From Comamonadaceae bacterium (GTDB lineage: Bacteria; Pseudomonadota; Gammaproteobacteria; Burkholderiales; Burkholderiaceae_C), in NCBI GenBank assembly GCA_947455145.1, contig CANGME010000001.1, forward strand, positions 186,001 through 250,000: 64,000 nt of DNA. The letters are read 5' to 3'. Below the pieces are notes generated by a model. That model saw nothing but the letters and a program-made list of their open reading frames with translations, ran no database searches and was not told the DNA's origin. Position numbers and translations under genes: made by a program. Of the stretch, positions 9,499-18,131 are shown one piece after another (within the stretch, counting starts at the first letter, position 1; each line of letters begins with the position of its first letter).

Positions 9499-11112
9499 TT
9501 AATGTCCGGTTGCCACCGCCGCAATCTGCGCCGCGTCTTCAGGTACTTGCATGCCGCGCCAGACGATGTGCATGTCCGGGCGCAGCAAGATGATGTCAAA
9601 GCCGTACAGATCACGGGCAATCTGGTCGGGCACGGTCAGCACGGTCAGGGGCGCGCCCAGTGCACGCAAAGCCTGCTCCAGCTTTGTCGTAACTGCTGCC
9701 GTGTTGCCCAGCTTGAGCAGCGTGTAGCTGTCTATCGGCAGCTTGTCTTGAATGGCTGTGCCGTCGTTGAGCCAGACGTGCGGCAAGCGCGCGCCGGGCC
9801 AGGTGCTGGGCACGTATTCGCGGAACAAATGCTCAGGCCCGCCGGGGATGTCCATGATGATGGGCGAATCAACATAGCGGTAGCCCATCTCGGCCCCGGT
9901 CATCTCATTGGTCTTGCGCTGCTCCACGTTGGCCACATTGGCCAGCGTCTCGCGGTTTTGCTTGCCCTCGGGCGTGTTCTCGGTGATGTTGGCGCGGTAC
10001 ATCGAGCGCCACTTGCGCCGCCCAATCGACGCGTAACGCGACGCACCCACATTGCGATCCCCCACCTGCCTGCGCTCATGCGAGTAAGAGCCCAGCAGGT
10101 TCTCACCACCCCAGCCTTGCAGCGTGCCGGCCAGCTTCCACGACAGGTCAAACGCATCACCCACGCCAGTGTTCATGCCCAGACCACCGGTGGGAATGAC
10201 GAGGTGCGCCGCGTCCCCTGCCAGAAACACGCGCTGCTCGCGGTAACGGTCGGCCAGCAGCAGGTTTTGCCGCCAGGGGAAGCACGACAACATCTCGTAC
10301 TTGACGGGAAAGCCGATAACTTTTTCAAACTGCGCTTTCATGGCTTCATCCGAGTCCACCACGGCGTGCAGCGTCCAGTGCACGGTGGAGTCCTGCATGA
10401 TGAGAAAGCTCGCCTTGTTGTCGGCCACGTGGTAGTGGCGGCCCCGGCCCGGCCCGTTGCCCAGGGGCAGCTTGTCAAACAACTCATCACAGCGGAATAG
10501 CGCTTGGCGGAACTCCATCATCGAGCCTTCACCGCGCAGCTTGATGCCGAGCTGCTTGCGCACCGGGCTGGTGCCGCCGTCACAGCCGACCAAGTAGCTG
10601 GCGCGGATGGTTTCTGTGCTGCCGCCTGACTTCACGGTGACGCTCACACCCTCATCGTCTTGCGTTTGTGAAATGAATTCAGTGCCAAAACGCACGGTGA
10701 CCGTCGGCAAACTCTCCGCTATTTTTTTAAGTAGCGGCTCCAGCGTGTACTGCGAGATCAACTGGTAGGGCTCCAGCGAGCCTGTGCCGTCATTGGTCAG
10801 TCGGCCATCGGCTCTGGCCTCGTCAACCGAGGGGTAGCGCAAGCGCAGCAGCGGTGGCTCGTTCAGGCTGAGGACGACGTACACGTCCATCGGGCAATCA
10901 CCCCGCAGGCCCGCTTGGCGAATCGGCTCGGCCACACCAATGCGGCGGTACATCTCCATGGTGCGGGCGTTGGCGCGCTCCATTTTGGGCAGAAACTGCG
11001 GCGCGTCTTTTTGCTCAATCAGCGTGCAATGAATGCCGCGCTTACCCAGATCAATAGCCAAGGTCAAACCCACCGGGCCTGCGCCAACGATCAGAACTTC
11101 ACATTTCTGCAT
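9499..11112 (-). CDS. FAD-dependent aromatic monooxygenase, MhpA/PheA type
   Basis: Class A flavoprotein hydroxylase of 537 residues. Seen: GAGPVGLTLAIDLGKRG (FAD ADP-binding), the GCDGG motif in YLVGCDGGTSPVR (FAD/NADPH) and AGDAAHLVIPTGGLGMN (FAD ribityl). The extra C-terminal thioredoxin-like region after about residue 390 is usual in phenol-hydroxylase and MhpA-like members. It should hydroxylate a phenolic or hydroxy-aromatic acid with NAD(P)H and oxygen. GAGG lies at a suitable distance before the ATG. It follows the aroE-like gene after a 100-base gap. Confidence 0.93.
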   Translation of the reverse strand: MQKCEVLIVGAGPVGLTLAIDLGKRGIHCTLIEQKDAPQFLPKMERANARTMEMYRRIGVAEPIRQAGLRGDCPMDVYVVLSLNEPPLLRLRYPSVDEARADGRLTNDGTGSLEPYQLISQYTLEPLLKKIAESLPTVTVRFGTEFISQTQDDEGVSVTVKSGGSTETIRASYLVGCDGGTSPVRKQLGIKLRGEGSMMEFRQALFRCDELFDKLPLGNGPGRGRHYHVADNKASFLIMQDSTVHWTLHAVVDSDEAMKAQFEKVIGFPVKYEMLSCFPWRQNLLLADRYREQRVFLAGDAAHLVIPTGGLGMNTGVGDAFDLSWKLAGTLQGWGGENLLGSYSHERRQVGDRNVGASRYASIGRRKWRSMYRANITENTPEGKQNRETLANVANVEQRKTNEMTGAEMGYRYVDSPIIMDIPGGPEHLFREYVPSTWPGARLPHVWLNDGTAIQDKLPIDSYTLLKLGNTAAVTTKLEQALRALGAPLTVLTVPDQIARDLYGFDIILLRPDMHIVWRGMQVPEDAAQIAAVATGH

Positions 11113-11213
11113 GGAATGTTTTCCTCAATAAAAAAGACCTGCCACCTTGCGGTACAGGCCGATTTTAGGGGAGAGGAAAATTCACTAACTCACACCCGCC
11201 CTCACCTCAGTTC

Positions 11214-12047
11214 TCAGTAGCTCAAGCGCGCTACGTCACGCAAGACTTCAGGCGTGGTGCTGGGGAAACCAAAATACTCCAGATAGGCCGGGATTTGCTC
11301 AAACAGCATGTCTGTGCCCACCTGCGTAGCGCAGCCACGGGCCTGGGCTGCCGCCAGAAAGGCGGTGGTTTCGGCCTTCATCACCACCTCCCCCACAAAG
11401 GTGTTGGGGCTTAAGCGGCTCGTGTCCATGGGCATGGGGTCGCCCACGTTCATGCCCAGCGGCGTGGCGTTGACCACCAGGTCGAAGCCTGCGGGGTCGT
11501 TGGAACCGGTGATCACTTCGAGCGCGGGGTAATGCTGGCGCAAACGCCGTCCCAGGCCTTCAGTGGATGCAGCATGGACATCAAACAGACCGAGCTTGGC
11601 CACACCCGCCGCGGCCAGCGACGCGGCGATGGCCGAGCCTACGCCGCCGCTGCCCACCACTAAGGCGCGTGCGCCTTTAAGAGTGACGCCTTTGCGCAGC
11701 GCGCCGCGCACAAAGCCTTCGCCGTCAAACATATCGCCTTGCAAGCGGCCATCAGGCCCCAGGCGCACGGCGTTGCAAGCCCCGGCAATAGCAGCGGTGG
11801 GCGCAATCTCATCCAGCAGGCTCACGGTGGTGACCTTGTGCGGCATGGTGATCAGCGCGCCGCGAATGTTGCTTAAGCGGAAGACCGAACGTAAGAAGGG
11901 CGGGTAGTCTTCTGCGCGGCAGCCCATGGGCACGACGATGGCATTGATGCCCATGGACTCGAACCACGGGTTGTAAATCATCGGCGACTTGAAGCTGTGC
12001 GTGGGGAAGCCAATGTGGGCGATGAGTTCTGTGTTGCCGTTGATCAT
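11214..12047 (-). CDS. AroE-family shikimate/quinate-type dehydrogenase, probably NAD-dependent
   Basis: Shikimate dehydrogenase fold, 277 residues from the ATG at 12045-12047; an earlier ATG would add nine atypical residues. Substrate loop THSFKSP (residues 16-22) has one residue more than the HSKSP of biosynthetic AroE. Catalytic Lys71 (MPHK), Asn92 and Asp108 are retained. The dinucleotide loop GSGGVGSA is followed by LFDVHA, with Asp156 at the end of the second Rossmann strand. Asp there normally selects NAD+, whereas NADP+ enzymes have NR(T/S). This points to an oxidative, catabolic role. Its downstream partner in function is the aroQ-type gene just upstream in transcription. Confidence 0.9.
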   Translation of the reverse strand: MINGNTELIAHIGFPTHSFKSPMIYNPWFESMGINAIVVPMGCRAEDYPPFLRSVFRLSNIRGALITMPHKVTTVSLLDEIAPTAAIAGACNAVRLGPDGRLQGDMFDGEGFVRGALRKGVTLKGARALVVGSGGVGSAIAASLAAAGVAKLGLFDVHAASTEGLGRRLRQHYPALEVITGSNDPAGFDLVVNATPLGMNVGDPMPMDTSRLSPNTFVGEVVMKAETTAFLAAAQARGCATQVGTDMLFEQIPAYLEYFGFPSTTPEVLRDVARLSY

Positions 12048-12112
12048 ATTTTGAAACCTTGCGGGACAGACCAAGAGTTACGCGAAGCGAACTTTGCTCT
12101 GTCCTCAACTGA

Positions 12113-12550
12113 TTAAATCTGGTGCGCCGTCACCGCTGCACGCAAGGCCAACAGGTAGCTGTCAACGCCGAAGCCGCAGATCTGACCGCGCGCAATATCG
12201 GCAATCACTGAGTGGTGGCGGAAAGCTTCGCGGGCGTGGATGTTGGACATGTGCACCTCAAAAATAGGGCATTTGAGGATGCTCAACGCGTCACGGATGC
12301 CGTAGCTGTAATGCGTCCACGCACCAGCGTTGATCAGCACAGCATCCACTTGGTCTGCATAGGCTTTGTGGATGCGCTCGGCCATGTCACCCTCATGGTT
12401 GGTCTGGAAGTGATCCACCTGCGCGCCCAACTCCTGGCCCAGCTTGACCACCTGTTCGTTGATCTGGTCCAACGTGATGGTGCCGTACTGCTTGGGGTCG
12501 CGTTTGCCGAACATGTTGAGGTTGATGCCGTTGAGAACGAGAATTTTCAT
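12113..12550 (-). CDS. aroQ: Type II 3-dehydroquinate dehydratase
   Basis: Interconverts 3-dehydroquinate and 3-dehydroshikimate; small cytosolic dodecamer subunit of 145 residues. Active-site residues are present: Arg17 and Tyr22 in the lid, Asn74, His80, Glu98 and His100 in FEVHMSNIHAR, and Arg111. NGINLN replaces the more usual NGPNLN near the N-terminus. It lies between a Gfo/Idh oxidoreductase and the NAD-type AroE gene in the catabolic block, so it may serve quinate/shikimate breakdown instead of, or as well as, aromatic amino acid synthesis. Confidence 0.94.
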   Translation of the reverse strand: MKILVLNGINLNMFGKRDPKQYGTITLDQINEQVVKLGQELGAQVDHFQTNHEGDMAERIHKAYADQVDAVLINAGAWTHYSYGIRDALSILKCPIFEVHMSNIHAREAFRHHSVIADIARGQICGFGVDSYLLALRAAVTAHQI

Positions 12551-12571
12551 GGGGAACTCCTGATTAAAAAA

Positions 12572-13624
12572 TTAATGAGATGGCAACTCGACGGTACGTC
12601 CGGTCTTGGCCGCTTCGACTATGGCTTCGGTGATGCGCAGATTCAGCAAGCCGTCACGCGCACTGACCAGCGGTTCGGCCTCACCGCGCACCACTGAGCC
12701 GAAATGTTCCATCTGGTGTTTGATCGGATCGTCGCGCACCATGCCGACGACACCGACTTCGAATGCTTTCCACCACGAGCGGTCTTCGGGGCGTGGGTAA
12801 GTTTTGAGGCGCATGGTGGGCACAGACAACGCACCGTTGGTGCCGGTGATGACATAGCAGTCTTCGTCGTCGTAGCTGGCGTAGGCCTTGTTTTCTTGAC
12901 TGGTTTGCTCCCAACTGCGCGGGCAGGCAGCCGTGTCTGAAAGTAAAAACGTGCCCAGCATGCCGCTGGCAAAACGCAGATTGATAGCCACCGTGTCTTC
13001 CACCGGAAAGCCGCGCGTGGCGTTCGAGGAGAAGGCCTGCACCGCGACGATATCGCCGCACAACATGCGCAGGTTGTGAACTTCGTGGATCATGTTGATC
13101 AGGATTGGGCCTGCGCCCAACTTGCTCCGCCAGGGCGCATCGGCGTAGTAGTGATCAGGCTTGAAGAAAGTGGCACTGCCCATGACGGCCACCAGTTTGC
13201 CGAGCTTGCCGGAGTCCACCACTTCTTTGGCCTTGGCCATGATGGGGCTGTGCGCACGGTGGTGGCCAATCAGCACTTTGGCACCGGTCTCTTGAACCGA
13301 CTTCACCAATTGCTCGCCCTCCATCACCGTAGTGGCAATTGGCTTTTCCAACAAGATGGGCAGTTGCGCGGCAATGCATTGCAAGCCCTGCGCAAGGTGC
13401 AGATGATTCGGGGTGGCCAAGACGAGCCCATCGGGGCGGTCTTGGGCCAGTAATTCGTCAATGGATTTAAAAAGCCGCACCCCCGCTTTGGCAGCCACCT
13501 CGCCCGCAGCGGGCGAGGGGTCCACAATGGCCGATAGCGCACACGTGGCGCTATTGAGCAGTACGCCAATGTGGGCCTGGCCTATGTAGCCAGCACCGGC
13601 GACGGCGATGCGGGTTTTGCTCAT
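12572..13624 (-). CDS. Gfo/Idh/MocA-family oxidoreductase
   Basis: NAD(P)-dependent dehydrogenase acting on a cyclic polyol, sugar or related hydroxy-acid; 350 residues. N-terminal Rossmann motif AGAGYIGQAH and the EKPIATT catalytic segment with Lys94 are clear; NMIHEVHNLR at about 177-186 corresponds to the catalytic His region. The family includes dehydrogenases of inositol and of aromatic dihydrodiols. Next to AroQ and AroE-type genes it could oxidise a hydroaromatic ring alcohol. Its ATG overlaps the dctP stop (TAATG), indicating coupling with the transporter. Confidence 0.9.
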   Translation of the reverse strand: MSKTRIAVAGAGYIGQAHIGVLLNSATCALSAIVDPSPAAGEVAAKAGVRLFKSIDELLAQDRPDGLVLATPNHLHLAQGLQCIAAQLPILLEKPIATTVMEGEQLVKSVQETGAKVLIGHHRAHSPIMAKAKEVVDSGKLGKLVAVMGSATFFKPDHYYADAPWRSKLGAGPILINMIHEVHNLRMLCGDIVAVQAFSSNATRGFPVEDTVAINLRFASGMLGTFLLSDTAACPRSWEQTSQENKAYASYDDEDCYVITGTNGALSVPTMRLKTYPRPEDRSWWKAFEVGVVGMVRDDPIKHQMEHFGSVVRGEAEPLVSARDGLLNLRITEAIVEAAKTGRTVELPSH

Positions 13625-14622
13625 TACTTGCGCAGCTTGGCCAGCTCGGCCATGGTTTCGTTGACGGTGGCTTCACCCACGTTGGCGCTGAACTGGGCGA
13701 TCACCGGCTTCATCTTGTCACGCAGTTTGGCCACTTCTGCGGGAGCAAAGGTGGTGACGGTCATGCCGTTCTTCTTCAACAGCTCCAGGTTGGCAGCGAC
13801 AGCAGCGCGTGATTCTTTGCGCTGCAAAATGGCGGCTTCGTCAGCAGCGTCATCAATGATTTTCTTGTCAGCGGCGCTGAGTGAATCCCAGACCTTCTTG
13901 CTGAAGATCACCGATTGCGGGTTGTATTGGTGATTGGTCAGGGCGATGTACTTCTGCACTTCCCAGAACTTGTTGGCGGCGATCACGCTGATCGGGTTCT
14001 CCTGGCCGTCAATGGCTTTTTGCTCCATGGCGCTGTACACCTCTGGGAAAGGCAGCGGTGTTGGGTTGGCACCCAGGGCCTTGACCCAGGCCACGTTGAT
14101 CGGGTTGGGGATGACTCGCAGCTTGAGGCCTTCAATGTCCTCGACCTTGTTGAGCGGGCGCTTGCTGTTGGTCATCTGGCGATAGCCAAGCTCCCAGTAA
14201 GACAGGCCGATCAGGCCTTTGGCTTCGAGCAAAGCGTGCATTTTCTTGCCCACAGGGCCGTCCACAATTGCGTCGGACTCTTTCTCGTTGGCGAACAGGA
14301 ACGGGAAGTCGAAAATCGCCAGTTCCTTGGCTTCGCTGGCCAAAATACCGCTGTTCATGACCGACATCTCAATCGTGCCGCCCTTCATAGCCGACACTAC
14401 GGCCTGGTCGCTGCCCAGCGTACCGTTGTAGAACAGATTGACCTTGATTTTTCCGCCTGATTTGGCTTCGACGGTTTCTTTGAACTTCTTCATGCCGGCA
14501 ACGGCAGGATGACCTTCCGGGCCATTGAGCGTGAACTTGAGGGTGCGCTCTTGCGCGAAGGCTACGCCGAAAGCGGCAACGGCCACCGCAGCGGCGATGG
14601 ACTTGAGGACTAAACGCTTCAT
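13624..14622 (-). CDS. dctP: TRAP transporter solute-binding protein, DctP family
   Basis: Periplasmic receptor of a tripartite ATP-independent transporter for carboxylates, 332 residues from the ATG at 14620-14622, which has AGGAG a few bases upstream. Signal peptide MKRLVLKSIAAAVAVAAFGV ends AFA. Family segments: LGSDQAVVSAMKGG, ELGYRQMTNSKRP and GLKLRVIPNPI, where the Arg normally salt-bridges the substrate carboxylate, and FPEVYSAMEQKAIDGQENP. The third gene of a dctQ-dctM-dctP set. The ligand is an organic acid and presumably the substrate of the surrounding enzymes. Confidence 0.95.
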   Translation of the reverse strand: MKRLVLKSIAAAVAVAAFGVAFAQERTLKFTLNGPEGHPAVAGMKKFKETVEAKSGGKIKVNLFYNGTLGSDQAVVSAMKGGTIEMSVMNSGILASEAKELAIFDFPFLFANEKESDAIVDGPVGKKMHALLEAKGLIGLSYWELGYRQMTNSKRPLNKVEDIEGLKLRVIPNPINVAWVKALGANPTPLPFPEVYSAMEQKAIDGQENPISVIAANKFWEVQKYIALTNHQYNPQSVIFSKKVWDSLSAADKKIIDDAADEAAILQRKESRAAVAANLELLKKNGMTVTTFAPAEVAKLRDKMKPVIAQFSANVGEATVNETMAELAKLRK

Positions 14623-14719
14623 GTTGTCTCCTGAAAATTTAAGTAGTTGCAGTGGCTGTACGCTAAGAATTGGCAACCCGGCGCGGCGTACCCAACGCGC
14701 CCGGACACCTTTGAAAAAA

Positions 14720-15997
14720 TCAATAGAACCAGCGCGCAGGCACCATGACAAGCTGCGGGAAAGCCACCATCAAAAACATAATGACAAATTGAGCAATCAT
14801 GAACGGAATGACCCCCTTGGTGACCTCGTCCATACCGATCTTTCCCACACCGGCCACAGCGTTAAGCACCGTGCCCACGGGCGGCGTGATCAGGCCAATG
14901 GCGTTGTTGATGATGAACAGCACACCAAAGTAAACCGGGTCAATGCCAGCAGCCTTGACCACCGGCATGAGCACGGGGGTTAGCAGCAAAATGGTGGGTG
15001 TCATGTCCAGCGCTGTGCCCACCACCATGGTCAGCACCATGATGGCCAGCATCAAGAGGCGCGGGCTGCTCAGCAGCGGCTCCAGCAGGGCCACCACTTG
15101 TGCAGGCAGATTGGCCACCGTGATCAGCCAGGCGGAAACCATGGCAGCCGCGACCAGAAACATCACCACGGCGCAGGTTCGGGCGGCTGACACGAACAGC
15201 GGAACCAATTTTTTGAAGTTGAGTTCGCGGTACACAAAGACCGAAATGAACAAGGCATAGACCGCCGCCACCACCGCCGCTTCGGTGGGTGTAAACACAC
15301 CAAACTTCAAGCCAAACACGATGATGAAAGGCAGCACCAGCGCCCAGGTGGCGTCTTTGAGGGCGGCCATCACTTCACCAGCGTTCTTGCGGGGCGGCGG
15401 GGCAATCACCTCCTTGCGCACCAACCACCACCACGTGAACCACAGCGACACGGCCAACATGATGCCGGGGAAGATGCCCGCCATGAACAGCTTGGTAATG
15501 GACACGTTGGCAGACACGCCAAAAATCACGAAGCCAATGCTTGGCGGAATGATGGGCGCAATGATGCCAGCCGAGGCAATCAAACCCGCTGATCGCGCTT
15601 TGTCGTGACCGGCGGCCACCATCATGGGCAACAGCAACGCCGTGAGTGCAGCGGCATCCGCCACGGCCGAACCCGACAACGAAGCCATGATCACGGCGGC
15701 CACGATAGTGACGTATCCCAGACCGCCCTTAATATGACCGACCAGGGCCATGGCGAAGTTAACGATCCGCTTGGACAAGCCACCAGCATTCATAACCTCA
15801 CCGGCCAGCATAAAGAAGGGCACGGCCAGCAGTGGGAAGCTGTTGGCGCCTTCGATCACGTTTTGCGCAAGAATTTGCGCGTCAAACATATTCATGTGCC
15901 ACATCAGGGCAGCACCACAGAGCAGCAGGGAAAAAGCGATGGGAACGCCCAACGCCATAGCGGCGAGCATCGAACCCAGAAAAATGGCGATTGTCAT
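14720..15997 (-). CDS. dctM: TRAP transporter large permease, DctM family
   Basis: Inner-membrane ion-coupled translocation subunit, 425 residues with about twelve hydrophobic helices. Typical segments: LAVPFFMLAGEVMNAGG, GSAVADAAALTALLLPMM, SIGFVIFGVSANVSITKLFM and ITPPVGTVLNAVAGV. Length and motifs are normal and complete. It lies between dctQ and dctP in the same orientation. Confidence 0.96.
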   Translation of the reverse strand: MTIAIFLGSMLAAMALGVPIAFSLLLCGAALMWHMNMFDAQILAQNVIEGANSFPLLAVPFFMLAGEVMNAGGLSKRIVNFAMALVGHIKGGLGYVTIVAAVIMASLSGSAVADAAALTALLLPMMVAAGHDKARSAGLIASAGIIAPIIPPSIGFVIFGVSANVSITKLFMAGIFPGIMLAVSLWFTWWWLVRKEVIAPPPRKNAGEVMAALKDATWALVLPFIIVFGLKFGVFTPTEAAVVAAVYALFISVFVYRELNFKKLVPLFVSAARTCAVVMFLVAAAMVSAWLITVANLPAQVVALLEPLLSSPRLLMLAIMVLTMVVGTALDMTPTILLLTPVLMPVVKAAGIDPVYFGVLFIINNAIGLITPPVGTVLNAVAGVGKIGMDEVTKGVIPFMIAQFVIMFLMVAFPQLVMVPARWFY

Positions 15998-16011
15998 GTC
16001 AGGCTCCGGAT

Positions 16012-16569
16012 TCAGCGGGTTTTAGGGTCGCAAGGGCCGTCGGCGTCAGCGCCGTGCGGGGCTTCTTCGGATTCCTGAATCAGCATGAGGTGGGTATCGT
16101 TCACCTGCCCGGTCAACAGCCGCCACAGATCACTCAACAAAATGGGGGCAGCCAAAAGGGCGAACACCATGCCGCAGGCATAGAACCAGGCCATGGACAC
16201 CTCCATCACTGCACTGGTGGAGTCCCAATTGACCCGGGTCTGCTCATAGGCGCCCTTGAAGATCAACCACGTGCAATACAACATCAGCACCAGCGACAAG
16301 CCCATGCATATGCGCTTGCCCACGCGTCCGAGCTTGCCCACCAGCATGTCGGTACCCAGATGGGCCTTTTCGCGCAAGGCCACAACAGCTCCCAGGAAGG
16401 TCAGCCAGACGAACAGCCAGCGCGAAAGCTCCTCTGACAGAGTGAAGCCCGAATTCAGTGCGTAGCGCATGAAGACATTACCAAAAACCAGTACCACCAT
16501 CAGCGCCAGTGCGGCAGCAATGAGGTAGCTGATGAATTGACAGTAAGCGTCAATGAATTTTTCAACCAT
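16012..16569 (-). CDS. dctQ: TRAP transporter small permease, DctQ family
   Basis: Small inner-membrane subunit that partners DctM, 185 residues with four hydrophobic helices. The segment LSRWLFVWLTFLGAVVALREKAHLGTD is split over helices 2-3 and is the family hallmark. The C-terminal tail is charged and cytoplasmic. First gene of the TRAP set in transcription order, preceded by a 72-base gap after the TetR gene that could hold a promoter or operator. Confidence 0.94.
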   Translation of the reverse strand: MVEKFIDAYCQFISYLIAAALALMVVLVFGNVFMRYALNSGFTLSEELSRWLFVWLTFLGAVVALREKAHLGTDMLVGKLGRVGKRICMGLSLVLMLYCTWLIFKGAYEQTRVNWDSTSAVMEVSMAWFYACGMVFALLAAPILLSDLWRLLTGQVNDTHLMLIQESEEAPHGADADGPCDPKTR

Positions 16570-16641
16570 GAACAGGTCTCCAAGAGAATTTCAACCTGTA
16601 ATGTACGAACTGGTTAGTTTTATTGGTATCAGTGAAAACCC
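16570..16641 (-). promoter_or_regulatory. Possible promoter/operator region before the TRAP genes
   Basis: The gap between the TetR gene and dctQ contains AACTGGTTAGTT, an imperfect palindrome of the ACT..AGT kind often bound by TetR regulators. It is short and its half-sites match only at the ends, so the operator call is tentative. Confidence 0.25.
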
Positions 16642-17295
16642 TTAGTTCGATTGTCGAACGAAGCGAACCACCATTTCAACTACGTTGTCCCGACGTGCAG
16701 CAATCGCCGAAGATGACTGAGGCTCGTTCTTGAAAATCAATCCAAAGGTGTACTGGTTGGAAACGTTGAAAAACGTCAATGCAGAGATTGAAGCGTGAAT
16801 GTCTACTGGGTCCAATCCAGCGCGAAACACGCCGTGCGCTACACCCCGGTCATAGAGATGGCGAATGGCCTGAATGGCGGGCACGTTGAGCTCCTGGATG
16901 GTTTTGCTCTGAGCCAGGTAGGCCCCCCGCTCCATGTTCTCGGTCATTACTAAGCGTATGTAGTCGGGGTTGCTGGCATGGTGATCGAAGGTGAACTCCA
17001 CCAGCCGCTGTAGCGCCGCCTCCGGGGTTAGGTTTTCCAGGTGCAAATCAGCCTCGATTCGGCGCATGCGCCGGTAAGCGTCCTCCAGTACAGCGATGTA
17101 CAAACCTTCTTTGCTCCCGAAGTAGTAGTAAATCATGCGCTTGCTGGTGCGCGTGGCGGCGGCAATCTCGTCAATGCGTGCGCCCGCCAAACCCTTGTTC
17201 GCAAACTCGGTTGTGGCCACGGTCAATATTTCGGCCATGGTGCGGGCGGGGTCGTTGGTGCGGCGCGGCGAATGTACTAGTTCGTTCATTCGCAA
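16642..17295 (-). CDS. TetR-family transcriptional regulator
   Basis: DNA-binding repressor-type protein of 217 residues. The N-terminal helix-turn-helix lies at about 35-65: AGARIDEIAAATRTSKRMIY followed by YYFGSKEGLY. The C-terminal ligand domain is of the kind often annotated as an AcrR-type regulator of catabolism. It sits inside the catabolic block, between AroE and the TRAP genes on the same strand, and is the only regulator gene in the block, so it is the likely local controller responding to a pathway metabolite. The start could also be the Met two codons downstream. Confidence 0.92.
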   Translation of the reverse strand: MRMNELVHSPRRTNDPARTMAEILTVATTEFANKGLAGARIDEIAAATRTSKRMIYYYFGSKEGLYIAVLEDAYRRMRRIEADLHLENLTPEAALQRLVEFTFDHHASNPDYIRLVMTENMERGAYLAQSKTIQELNVPAIQAIRHLYDRGVAHGVFRAGLDPVDIHASISALTFFNVSNQYTFGLIFKNEPQSSSAIAARRDNVVEMVVRFVRQSN

Positions 17296-17312
17296 AGTAT
17301 AGATGGGGGCGC

Positions 17313-18128
17313 TCAGACCAGCGGCACGGTCAGCAGCTCAATCACAGCCCGCGTATCAGGCCTCACGCCGCGCCACCACTCAAAAGCCTCAGCGGCCTGC
17401 TCGGCCAGCATGCCTACGCCGTCGGCCACTTCCTTGACCCCGGCGTTTTGCGCCAGACGCAGAAAAGGCGTGAGCCCTTTGCCGTAGGCCAGCTCATACG
17501 CAAGCGTGCAGCCGGTGAACACTGAAGCAGGTACGGGCGGCAGCTCGGTCTTCAGGCTGGCCGATGTGGCGTTGAAGACCACGTCAAAAGTTTGCCCCTC
17601 CAAGTCGGCGTAGGTGCAAGCGCGAACGTGGCCCTTCGCAGCGCCAATGGCGACCAGTTCTTGCGCCTTGCCCAAGCTGCGATTGGCAATCACCAGCTCG
17701 GCGGGCTGTTCGGCCAGAAAGGGCAGCAGTGCGCCGCGTGTTGCGCCGCCCGCGCCCAGCACCAGCACACGCTGACCCTTGAGCGCACAGCGCAGGTTGT
17801 GCGTGACGTCGCGCACAAGACCTATGCCGTCAAAGTTCTCGGCCAGCACACGGTCACCGTCAAACTTCAGGGCGTTGGCGGCACCGGCCAACTGGGCGCG
17901 TTCTGAGCGCTCGGTGGCGTAGGCAAAGGCGTCGATCTTGAAGGGCGCGGTGATGTTCATGCCGCGCCCGCCACGGGCACGAAAGGCGTCCACGTCGGCG
18001 GTAAAGTCATGGCCTTCGATCTTGGTGTAGTCCAAATCTTGGTGCGTGACCTGTGCAAACGCCAAGTGAATGATGGGCGATTTGCTCTGCTGGACGGGGT
18101 TGCCGATGATGGCGTATTGGTCGGTCAT
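17313..18128 (-). CDS. aroE: Shikimate 5-dehydrogenase, NADP-type
   Basis: Reversibly reduces 3-dehydroshikimate to shikimate. 271 residues; QSKSP substrate loop (14-18), catalytic Lys64 in NITAPFK, Asn85 and Asp100 are present. The cofactor loop GAGGATRGA is followed by IANRS with Asn149-Arg150, the NADP+-binding signature, unlike the NAD-type paralogue at 11214-12047. It could be the biosynthetic AroE of the cell or the second dehydrogenase of the catabolic block. The CoA-transferase gene ends 3 bases upstream, so it is in the same transcript. Confidence 0.94.
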   Translation of the reverse strand: MTDQYAIIGNPVQQSKSPIIHLAFAQVTHQDLDYTKIEGHDFTADVDAFRARGGRGMNITAPFKIDAFAYATERSERAQLAGAANALKFDGDRVLAENFDGIGLVRDVTHNLRCALKGQRVLVLGAGGATRGALLPFLAEQPAELVIANRSLGKAQELVAIGAAKGHVRACTYADLEGQTFDVVFNATSASLKTELPPVPASVFTGCTLAYELAYGKGLTPFLRLAQNAGVKEVADGVGMLAEQAAEAFEWWRGVRPDTRAVIELLTVPLV

Positions 18129-18131
18129 AAA

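Noticed and set aside
9502-10500. Plus-strand frame of 332 codons
   Set aside because: Antisense to the MhpA-type monooxygenase with typical His/Gln/Val shadow composition.
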